A DNA stretch of 64,000 nt from Nemophila menziesii (taxonomy: Eukaryota > Streptophyta > Magnoliopsida > Boraginales > Hydrophyllaceae): contig JARWIR010000014.1 in assembly GCA_029959085.1 (NCBI GenBank), positions 11,020,001 through 11,084,000 of the forward strand. Reading direction: 5' to 3'. Position numbers and translations under genes: made by a program. Within the stretch, counting starts at the first letter, position 1, and each line of letters opens with the position of its first letter. The notes under the pieces were generated by a model that had not been told where the DNA came from, did no database searches, and worked only from the letters and a program-made list of their open reading frames with translations. This document shows positions 55,138-64,000 of the stretch, piece after piece.

Positions 55138-56930
55138 ATGCGAAGGAGACTTTTTAAGGATCTTGGGACATTACCTCCGATCCTTTATAATCTGGAATCA
55201 TTACTTAGACTTGCTAACAAGAGAAGGAAAGAACAAGAAGCTCAAGAAGTAGAAGAACTAGCGAACAAAATGGATAATATTAACCTTCATAACCAAGAGA
55301 ACCCAAAGTTCATCTAGACGCGAATGGTCAGCCACTAGCGCCTCCAGGCATTCCTAATCTTCCAGTTCCTACTATAATTCCTAATCCTCCAGTTCAAGTT
55401 CAAATAGCCGACCCATGGTTTCTTACCGGTCTAGCACAAGAACCATTCCTTGCCCCTCCTCTTGGGTTTGGCCCAGCTAATATCAATGTTCCGAGATTCC
55501 GTCCAGATTCAGGTATGCTAGCACAGTTTCAGAATTTCGGAAATTTTCGTGGCAAGCCCGGAGAAGATCCACTTCGCGCAGTACAAAAATTTATGCAAAT
55601 CTGTGATTCATACATTACACAAGGAGTCACAAGGGAGCAAATGTATTTTGCTACATTCAGATTTTTCTTAATAGATGGAGCGAGTGATTGGCATGATTCG
55701 CAAGAACTAGGAAAGATTACGAATTGGGAACAGTTACATGCTGCGTTTTTAGATAGATATTATCCGTCCAACATGAGGTTAGATGCTCAACTCGAGTTAA
55801 CACATTTCCGACAAGAGTATGATGAAGCGTTAGGGTAGAAGTTGGTCGAGATTTCAGAAATGTTTACGCAGAGTCCCCAATCATGACCTTTCACACAACA
55901 GCAATTGAAAATTTTCTATAACGGTCTTGAGGGGAGTTCACGAAAAGATTTAGATTTGTTATGTGGTGGTGCGTTTTTACGAGTTCAACCTGCTTACGCA
56001 AGAATTATTTTAGATAGAATAATTGATAATGAAGTAGGATGGAATACCGTGAGAACACCAGTTAAAGGAGGAGTTAATAATGTCAACATTAAAGAGAAGT
56101 TCAACTCCTTAGAGAACAAGATACAAACCACATTAGAACAACAGTTGAGACAACTTACATTAGCCGTGAAAGAAGGTTTTTCAAATAAAAGAGTTGAGGT
56201 AAAGGCTGCACAAGAGGTGTCTGGATGTGAGTATTGTGGTGTGAATGATCACGATTGGGAGAATTGTCAGAATAATCAAGAGTCCGTGATGTTTGTCTCC
56301 AATAGAGGAAACTTTAATTCGAGTGGTAATGGATATCAGCCTAACAGAAACCATCTTGGGTTTCAATATTCAAATCCTCATGGGGCAGCTAATCCTACAT
56401 ACGCATATCACCCGCGTCACTAAGTTAACAACTTCAATCCAAGACCTCAGAATAATTATCAAGGGGGACATAATCAAGGAAACTATGTTCAGAGACAACC
56501 TCCTCAAGAAAATTATAACGAAACCATGAATCAAAAAGCCTTACCTGCTCAACCACAAGAAGGTGCGAATAACCTTCAGAAAAACGTAGAAAATTTGATT
56601 GCCCTTCACACACAATCAGCCCAAAGACAACAAGCTTCTGAAGCACACATCAAAATGTTAGAAGATCAAATTGCACAAATGTCAAAGCAATTAAATCAGC
56701 GTCCACAAGGAAGACTTCATAGCGATACAGAGGTTCCAAAACAAACCAAAGATTGTAATGCCATAGCGTTGAGAAGTGGTAAGAAACTTCCTCCTCCCCC
56801 ATTTCCAGTCATGAAAGAAAAAGAAGTGATAAATAAAGAAAAATCAGTAGTGGAGGAGGTAGAAAAAGAAAGTGAGCCTGAAGTATTAGAGGGTGGAAAA
56901 AATTCCATAAGTTCAGAAAAAAAAAGATAT
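55138..56930 (+). pseudogene. gag: E gag
   Basis: ATG 55138 opens MRRRLFKDLG, then NKRRKEQEAQEVEE; stop at about 55316. After a frame change: Retrotrans_gag-type region FMQICDSYITQGVTREQMYFATF (55590-55660) to LDRYYPSNMRLDAQLEL. A one-base shift occurs near 55838. Next frame 55905-56423 with zinc knuckle CEYCGVNDHDWENC (56226-56267), then 56526-57014 with QMSKQLNQRPQGRLHSDTEVPKQ. This copy keeps LRVQPAYARIILD, deleted in B1. Confidence 0.88.
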
Positions 56931-56931
56931 T

Positions 56932-58483
56932 TTGGAGAATCGTCCTCCTCCACCTTTCCCTTCGAGAGTTCAGAAAGATGGAGATATGGCCGATTATCAG
57001 AGATTCATCAATAGGGTAAGGGGTCTCAACATAAATATTCCGTTACTTGAAGCTATTAAAGATATACCGAAATACGTGAAGTTTTTGAAGAGAGCCCTAA
57101 CCAACAAAAGGTCGTATTATGATAATGAGATGATTGGTTTACCCAAAGAGTGCAGCGCTATCTGCCAAAGTAAGTTGCCACCTAAGTTGCTTGACCCTGG
57201 GAGTTTCACAATTCCGATAACATGCCACGCAAGAGGTATTTGATTGTTTTAATTATGATGATATCTTGCAGGCCGCTTTGACATTAGACTTACCTGAGAT
57301 GATGGAAGAGCTCGCTGAAACAGTGGCGGCTCTCAATTCTGGAAACCCAAAATATAGGCGTCCTGCCTATGAACCTGTGAGAGAACCGGGGGAGATGGTC
57401 ATTAAAAATAAACCATCCATTGAATCTCCTCCGAAGTTAGAAGAGAAAACATTGCCAGCTCACTTGAGGTATGCGTATTTGGGTACTAATAATACTCTAC
57501 ATGTTATTGTTTCAGCAAATTTAACAGGTTTCCAAGAAGATAAACTGCTACGTGTACTAAGGGCGAACAAAGAGGCGATAGGTTGGACTATTGCTGATAT
57601 CAAAGGCATTAGTCCATCCTATTGTCAACATAAAATTATTCTTGAAGATGATAGTGCACGTTCAGTTGAAGGTCAAAGAAGATTAATGCCAGCAATGAAG
57701 GAAGTAGTGAGAAAAGAAGTGATTAAGCTACTAGAAGCGGGAATCATCTTTCCCATAGCTAGTAGTGAGTGGGTTAGTCCAGTTCAGTGCGTACCGAAGA
57801 AAGGAGGAATGACTACCATCCTCAATGATCAGAATGAAGCCATCTCCACGAGAACAGTTGTTGGTTGGAGGGTTTGTATGGATTACCGCAAATTGAACAA
57901 GGCGACCAGAAAAGACCATTTTCCTCTTCCCTTCATTGATCAGATGTTAGACAAATTGGCTGGTAGGGAGTATTATTGTTTCTTGGATGGTTATTTGGGG
58001 TATAATCAAATTTATGTAGATCCAGCCGATCAACACAAAACCACATTTACATGCCCTTTTGGTACCTTTACATATCAAAGGATGCCTTTTGGGTTATGTA
58101 ACGCACCCGCTACCTTTCAGAGATGTATAATGGCGATTTTCTGGGATATGATAGATAATTTCCTCGAGGTATTTATGGATGAATTTTCCGTATTCGGTGA
58201 TGATTTTGAAGAATGTTTACAGAATTTGGAAAAGGTGTTAGTAAGATGCAAGGAAACAGATTTGGTGTTGAATTGGGAAAAGTGTCATTTTATGGTTCGA
58301 GAAGGAATAGTTTTGGGTCACAAAGTTTCAAGTGCAGGGGTAGAAGTTGATCGCGCAAAGATTGAGGTAATAAATTCTCTTCCCCCTCCCATTTCTGTAA
58401 AAGGGGTAAGAAGTTTTCTAAGCCATGCTGGATTCTATCGTCGTTTTATTACCAAATTCCTTTTCGATGAAGCTTGCATATAG
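56932..58483 (+). pseudogene. pol: E pol 5' half: protease remnant and RT
   Basis: PPKLLDPGSFTIPI marks the protease N-terminus, but roughly 400 bp follow only in B1 and D: the DLGAS active site and the rest of the protease are deleted (junction about 57221). The 57266-58483 frame is open for 405 codons and holds most of the RT: RKLNKATRKDHFPLPF, MPFGLCNAPATFQRC and FMDE at about 58175, where the second catalytic Asp is Glu (FMDEF against FMDDF). An in-frame 18-residue deletion follows FYRRFI, then an AAG-to-TAG stop at 58481. Confidence 0.9.
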
Positions 58484-59678
58484 GCATTTCAAGAGTTGAA
58501 GGAGAGACTGATTATTGCATTAATTGTGTTACCTTTTGATTGGAAAATTCCTTTTGAAGTTATGTGTGATGCAAGTGATTTAGCTATGGGTGCTATGTTG
58601 GGTCAAAGGAAGGACAAGGTATTTCACTCTATCTATATGCGAGTAAGACATTCACTAGTGCTCAAGTTAATTATACAGTAACTGAGAAGGAACTTTTAGC
58701 GGTAGTTTATGCTTTTGACAAGTTTCGTTCCTATCTTCTAGGAGCAAAAATTGTTGTATTCACCGACCACTCCGCTACAAAGTACCTTATGGAGAAGAAA
58801 GATGCTAAGTCGAGGTTAATAAGATGGGTTCTATTGCTTCAAGAGTTTGATTTAGAGATTCGAGATCGAAAAGGTTGTGAGAATCAGGTTGCAGATCATT
58901 TGTCTTGTCTTGAAGGTTCTGAATCAAACACTAGTCCAGAGTTAGTTCGAGAAGAATTCCCAGATGAGAGTTAATTTTCTATCTTTAGTGGATCACCATG
59001 GTATGCTGATATTGCAAATCTTGTGGTAAGTGGTTCTTTCCTGAAGGAGCTACTTCCCAAGACAAGAAGAGGTTAAGTACACGTGCTCTACAGTTCATTT
59101 GGGAGGACCCTTTCCTCTACAAAGTGTGTGGTGATCAAATGGTAAGAAGGTGTATACCCGAGAATGAGATTTATGGGGTTATTGCAGGTTGTCACGATTC
59201 ACCCTATGGAGGACATTTCAAAGGTGTTCGCACAGCTGCTAAGGTAAATTAATCTGGTTTTTATTGGCATACGTTACATAAAGATTGTCATGAATATGTA
59301 CAGAAGTGTAATAGATGTCAATTTACTGGGAATATATCCAATAGGGATGAAATGCCGCGTAATAACATTCTTGAGTTACAGATTTTTGATGTGTGGGGTA
59401 TCGATTTTATGGGTCCTTTTGTATCATCAAATGGAAATTTATATATCTTGCTAGCTGTTGTTTACGTATCCAAATGGGTAGAGGCTGTAGCTCTACCTAC
59501 GAATGATTCGCGAGTGGTAATCAAGTTTTTGAAATCTTAAATTTTCACTAGACATGGCACACCTCGAGTGATTATAAGTGATGGAGGTTCACACTTTGTG
59601 AACAAATATTTGAAGACTGTTCTGGAGAAACATGGGATTAGACATCGCGTTTCCACTGCTTATCATCCTCAAGCTAAT
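58484..59678 (+). pseudogene. pol: E pol 3' half: RNase H and truncated integrase
   Basis: [14 protein letters not shown] (58566), a one-base deletion near 58640, [22 protein letters not shown], then integrase [10 protein letters not shown] (59305), [12 protein letters not shown] (59386), [23 protein letters not shown] (59577) and the start of YHPQAN at 59678. The E of the DDE triad is cut off by F. Stops at 58972, 59250 and 59537. Confidence 0.9.
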
Positions 59679-61200
59679 TGATGTCTCCTCATTTGTGATA
59701 GATTAATGTTAGGATGAGACATCATTTTTAGTGATTTAGAAGTCATAAATGTCGATTTTCTTGAGAAATAGTGCACTTTCCTATTTTGAGTCTTGATCTA
59801 GTAAAATAATATTTTTAGAGCATATTGGGTTTAATTGTTTATTTAGTGTGTAGCTTTAAAGATAATTATGGAGCTTAATTAGAGTCCAAGTCAAAGACTA
59901 CAACTTATGGAAAAGATTAGCATGGTAATTGGAGATAAGGAAACAAAAGCTAAAAAGATGGAAAAGGAAAAGCTGCCTAAATTTGGGATTCTGCACTACA
60001 CGCCTAAAGAAGTGCTATTTACCCCAAGAAATAAGCCGATTTTGGTAATTTCCTTTCATAATGACAAAGATAATTCTGTGAGGATTCTGTTGGTATCTTA
60101 TGGAGCTCAAACCGACCAATAACGAAGAAGATATGCTCAAAACGGTCCAGCAGTGTTTATCTTTATTTCCATACCAATTTGAGTTGGGCTAGGAGTCCAA
60201 TACTTTATCTCTTCCTCAAGAAAACGAATTAGGTCTTCTAAACACCTATAAATACACCCTTATATCACTTGTAAAATCATCCTTTCTTAGAAAAACCTTA
60301 TAATTATTCCTTAGTCATTGTAGAGAGCAAGATGATGTCTTTTGTAATTTCTTTTAGTTTATTTCCTTCAGGTATGAACTAAACTTCCCATAGCTTGGGT
60401 TTTGCATCATGTAGAAACTATGAATTCTAATTCTTCTATCTAATTTTCTTTGGGAATTATATGTTTTAATCTGATATTAGCTACTTACTTAATATTTGTT
60501 TATGTGTTTTGATTTATTGTCTTTCCTAGAACTGATCACTTTAGGATTGTTTTAATAGTAGTTAGATGGTCTCCTTGACAGGGGGTTTAACTATTGAACC
60601 GCCACATAATGTCTAGTGTCGATATTAGTTCTGACAAAACATGATTCTAACTAGATAGTCATTAGGGTTTGTTTTAACCACCATATCACCAATTCATTGA
60701 AGTGTTTGCTTAGGGCCTTGGTAGCGCTTGATAACCCTATTTGAAACAACGTCTTGGTTGTGCCGTAGCCCCCTTAGTCGCTCTCAAGGTATAAGGTATG
60801 GGAATTTAGAATCCTGACTAAGTATACCAAGAGCTAATATTCTCCCTTATTAACTAGATTCAAAGATAGAATTAGAAGGATTAGTGCATACTAGCAAAAC
60901 CTAAGCTATATCTCTCATCTCATATTCTTAATCTTTTACTTTATTGTCTTTCAATTTCTTAGTTTAATTCTTAATTTCGAAAATTCATATCTTTTATTTT
61001 CTGTCTTTTAATTATTTACTTTTACTCGTTATTTCTACTCACGCGTATAACACACTTAAGTCCCTGAGAACGAACTCAACTTACTAACTAAAACTTGCAT
61101 ACGTCCTGTAATACATGCAGTACTGTGCCTGTCTAGGGTGAGAGTGCGTAGTTTCTTGACTTAATTTTATCTTATTTTTATCACACCCTAGGCGACACCA
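59679..61200 (+). repeat. F 5' LTR
   Basis: 1522 bp, TGATGTCTCC to GGCGACACCA. The terminal inverted copy is GAGACATCA at 59717-59725. TATA box 60247-60254. Block AGCATATTGGGTTTAATTG and AGCTTTAAAGATAA shared with A1 and B1. An open frame at 59907-60122 inside the LTR is not conserved in other LTRs. Confidence 0.92.
60247..60254 (+). promoter_or_regulatory. TATA box of F LTR
   Basis: TATAAATA in CACCTATAAATACACCC, almost identical to the B1 context. Confidence 0.75.
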
Positions 61201-61206
61201 AGTTTT

Positions 61207-61224
61207 TGGCGCCGCTGCCGGGGA
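61207..61224 (+). promoter_or_regulatory. F primer binding site (tRNA-Asp)
   Basis: TGGCGCCGCTGCCGGGGA, one mismatch, after the usual AGTTTT spacer. Confidence 0.93.
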
Positions 61225-61448
61225 CTTGTGTCTCGTTAGCGTGTGGGTTATCTATTTCGAGTAGTAGTTTTTAATTAGTTTTATTTTTCAGTTTTAGTTT
61301 TTATTTTTTTCAGATTTACGCTTGTGGTTTGCTTTAGTCTTTTTCAGGGTTCACAGTGTTTAATTCTTGGCCTCCTTTATCGGATCCTGAGAGGAGCTTC
61401 AAACCCTACAACAAGCGAGTTCGTGAGGAAAGAGCCTTAAGAAGAGCA

Positions 61449-63492
61449 ATGGCAGCCCAGCTAAATCCACCACTTGGAGGACCTCAACAAGACCCTCCAC
61501 TTGGTGCTCAACTGAATCCACCACTCAATGGACAACAACAAGATCCACAACTTGGTGGACAAGAAGGACAACAACTACCAATAGGAGGAGGTAATGGGCA
61601 GAATAACGTTAATAATCAACAGAATCAAGCACAACAAGATCTCCCTGGTCTTCATGTGCCGTTTCATGTTCAACCAATCGGTTACCGTCCTCCAGAGATC
61701 CCAAATATCAAATTTAGACCCGATCCGGGTATGCTCAGTCAATTTCAAAGTTTTGGACTCTACACTGGTACAGCAATTCAAGATCCGGTAAGAGCGATTC
61801 AGAAGTTCATGCAGATTTGTGATGCCTACATTACTCCTGGCATTACACGCGAGCAACTGTATTGTCATATGTTTTCGTTCTTCTTGACCGGTAGAGCTAG
61901 CGATTGGCTAGAAAGACAACCACATGGAACAATTAATTCTAGGAGCCGCGTTCTTTAACCGATTTTATCCGAAGAGTATGAGACTCAAAGATCAAACCGA
62001 GCTTGCAAGATTTTGCCAAGAAGATGGAGAAACAGTAGGAGAGTCATGGACAAGATTCCAACAAAAATTAGCTAGATGCCCTCTCCATGGTTATACCCCT
62101 GCTCTACAACTTGCTATATTTTATGAAGGACTTAATGATAAAGGTAGAGAGAAGGTGGATAACATTGGAAAGGGTAATTTTGTGTCTATGAATCATAATG
62201 AAGCTTCCGAGGTTTTGGAAAATATTATGGAACAAGAAAGAAATTGGCCTTCAACGCGAGCTTCAGTAGCAAAGACCCGAGGAACGCTTCGTTTAGATGC
62301 GGAAACCGTGAACTCAGCTCAAATATCCGCGTTAGAAAATCAAATCAAAGAGCTGAAGTTAGAGATGCAAAAGAATTTAGCCGCTACAAACGTAGTACAA
62401 GAAGCACAAGGTTGTCAACAATGTGGGGTTAATAATCATACATGGGAAGAGTGCGAATCAAATCCACAATCTGTTTACTTTATATCCAACCAAGGAGGTT
62501 ATCAATGGGGTAACCGAAACCATCCGGGTATGCAGTATTCAAATCCACAAGGGGCCGCTAATCCTGGTCATTATCAACCGCGTCCCCAGAACAACTCTTT
62601 CCAACAGAGAGGTCAGTACCAAAATCAATATCAGAATAGACCTACTCCCCCTCAACAACCTGTTCAAGATGCCTATACCGATTCATTAGATAAGAAAGCT
62701 TAACCTGAGTATCCTCAAGAAGGATCTATGGACAATCAACAGATAGCACAAGCTCTGGACCGTTTGACCACGCCTATGAACGCTCAGGACGAGAAGGTCT
62801 GAGGACACGATGCCATACTTCAGATGTTAGGTACTCAAGTAGAACAATTAAACAAAGTTCTAACAAATTTAATGGAACAAAAGGAAGTAAAGGCAATCGA
62901 AGGAGGTGAAAACAATGTTGGGTTCGAAGCTTGCAAGGCTATTTGCCTTGAAATTAAAGAAAAAGAAGAGGAAGTACCACATGCTTCCGTTAGTGCCGTG
63001 AAAGTTCCGAGTACCGCAGAAGAACCAACCAAGTCTAGCCCCGTGGAATCTGACTGTTCTGAGGTTTATGTGGAGGAGGATCAAGAGAAAGCCGAATTTA
63101 TACAACTTTTGAGGAAGATGCAAGAGGAGATTCGATCGGTAATGGATTATGAAGCTGAGCTGGCTAAAGAGAAAGAGAAAGAAACCTCAAGGGAGGAATC
63201 AAAAGATGAAGTTGCACCTGCTGTGCATGAAGAGAAAGAAGAAGAGAAGGTGGAATCGCCACCTATTGTTCAACCAGTGTGATCAACTATTCCTGATACA
63301 AATCCTAAAGATGACACTGTACTCAAGACATTAGTAGAGGCGTATCAACCTGAAAATATCAACGCCCAAATGCTTGAGATTGCGGAGAGAGGACTTACAC
63401 CGCAACAAGTGTTTACGCAAGTTATTCCTGAGAAAGAGGCGAGTGTAGAGATCCCAAGAGAGAACCTGAGGGTTTCATGAAGAAGTGAAAGA
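61449..63492 (+). pseudogene. gag: F gag
   Basis: First in-frame ATG at 61449 (MAAQLNPPLGG); an in-frame GTG lies upstream at 61356 with a plausible basic N-terminus, so the true start is uncertain. QQDPPLG/QLNPPL repeats (61450-61560), Retrotrans_gag-type region FMQICDAYITPGITREQLYCHMF (61807), frameshift near 61935, WTRFQQKLARCPLHGYTPALQL, zinc knuckle CQQCGVNNHTWEEC (62413-62454), Gln/Asn-rich NNSFQQRGQYQNQYQN, then a long Glu/Lys tail (62824-63282) and the NAQMLEIAERGLTPQQVFTQVIPE motif (63361-63432). Stops at 62701, 62800, 63280 and 63478. Confidence 0.87.
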
Positions 63493-64000
63493 GAGCTACC
63501 AACAAAGCTTAAAGATCCGGGAAGTTTCAACCTTCCTATTCAATTACATAGTATGCTCAAGGTGAAAGCTATGTACGATGTGGGTTCTGGTGTGAATCTT
63601 ATGCCTAAGTCCGTGTTCGAGAGACTTGGACTTCAGAAATCAGAGAAAACTCCAGTGAAGTTGCAGTTCGCTGACAACTCAGTTAAAAGGACATGGGGAA
63701 CAGTGGAGGACGTCTTAGTCCGTACAGGTAACATCGCCATCCCTATTGACTTTGTTATTCTTGAGTTTGATGCAGATAAGCAGGTTCCAATCATACTTGG
63801 ACGGCCTTTCATGGCCACAAGTCAAAGTGTCATCAACTTCCAAGAAGGGACCATCACCCTTCATGCAAAGAACGTATATGAGACCTTCTATGTCTTGGGT
63901 AAGAAACCAAGGAAGTTAGATCCCACCGTTCCTGTCATCCACAACCTTTCACATCACAAAGTCCCTCCTTAGAAGATCCACTTAAAACCTGTGGATACTG
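63493..64000 (+). pseudogene. pol: F protease region of pol
   Basis: LPTKLKDPGSFNLPIQL, then AMYDVGSGVNLMPKSVFERL with catalytic Asp in DVGSG (63577-63591), FVILEFDADKQVPIILGRPFMAT (63751) and a TAG stop at 63970. B1 and D have DLGAS and VLGRPFLAT at the same points, so the fold is the same retropepsin type. The 63553-63972 frame is uninterrupted. RT would follow outside the window. I call it a pseudogene because upstream gag is broken. Confidence 0.85.

Larger units (their letters stand above)
53441..59678 (+). mobile_element. Element E: Athila-like retrotransposon, truncated by F
   Basis: 5' LTR, primer site, gag, deleted protease, RT, RNase H and integrase core, cut at 59678 within the integrase by F. 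Left flank TTTAT (53436-53440) is the presumed target duplication. Protein pieces are closest to B1. Confidence 0.92.
59679..64000 (+). mobile_element. Element F: divergent Athila-like retrotransposon, open at window end
   Basis: 5' LTR, primer site, gag and protease visible; RT onwards lies outside. Gag and protease differ clearly from B1, D and E (DVGSG in place of DLGAS; long acidic gag tail). Left flank CTAAT (59674-59678). It is the last insertion in the chain H>D>C>E>F. Confidence 0.9.

Noticed and set aside
59907..60122. 71-codon frame inside the F LTR
   Set aside because: No homologous frame in other LTRs, lies upstream of the TATA box, and has LTR-like composition.

Overview
The window is plant repeat DNA and shows no host gene, tRNA, rRNA or CRISPR array. 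It is a stack of nested LTR retrotransposons, with one truncated LINE. The LTR elements belong to the Ty3/Gypsy order. I place them in the Athila lineage because the primer binding sites match plant tRNA-Asp, the LTRs are 1.5-1.8 kb, the protease motif is DLGAS, and an extra ORF (ORF3, in the env-like position) follows pol. The LINE is of the plant L1 type. Repeat load, AT-richness and nesting depth suggest heterochromatin of a large-genome flowering plant. The species cannot be read from the sequence.

Layout, using my own labels. G (minus strand): ORF3 to RNase H, 1-3078, with a 5' LTR remnant at 4941-6169. A1 (plus): 5' LTR and gag start, 3079-4930, inserted in G. LINE (minus): 6170 to about 12060, its 3' end cut off by the G LTR. 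H (minus): 3' LTR at 12131-12620 plus 24597-25573, and interior 25574-29661. B1 (plus): 12621-24591, a structurally complete element with identical 5-bp target duplications, inserted in the H LTR. D (plus): 29662-39834, inserted in the H integrase region. C (minus): 39835-44708 plus 51804-53440, inserted in the 3' part of D. B2 (minus): 44709-51803, complete and with target duplications, inserted in C. E (plus): 53441-59678, inserted in the C 5' LTR. F (plus): 59679-64000, inserted in E and cut by the window end. The chain H>D>C>E>F is five insertions deep.

No element has an intact coding capacity. B1, D, E and F carried gag, zinc knuckle, protease, RT, RNase H and integrase in that order, but all have stops, frameshifts or deletions. 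A1, B2 and C form a non-autonomous family: a gag-like coiled-coil protein followed directly by a remnant of the integrase C-terminal domain, with protease, RT and RNase H absent. They would need enzymes from an autonomous relative, and F shares a gag motif with them.

The most unusual structure is non-coding. Between integrase and ORF3 the elements carry an array of CGG...CCG palindromes. Its position and architecture are kept while its sequence differs between elements. An 11-mer, GAGTTTGGGGT, which also forms the polypurine tract, recurs at module boundaries (five exact copies in B1). A stem-loop follows ORF3, and the LTRs share a terminal inverted repeat and GTCA-centred GC motifs. These are the candidates for an undescribed cis-acting system.
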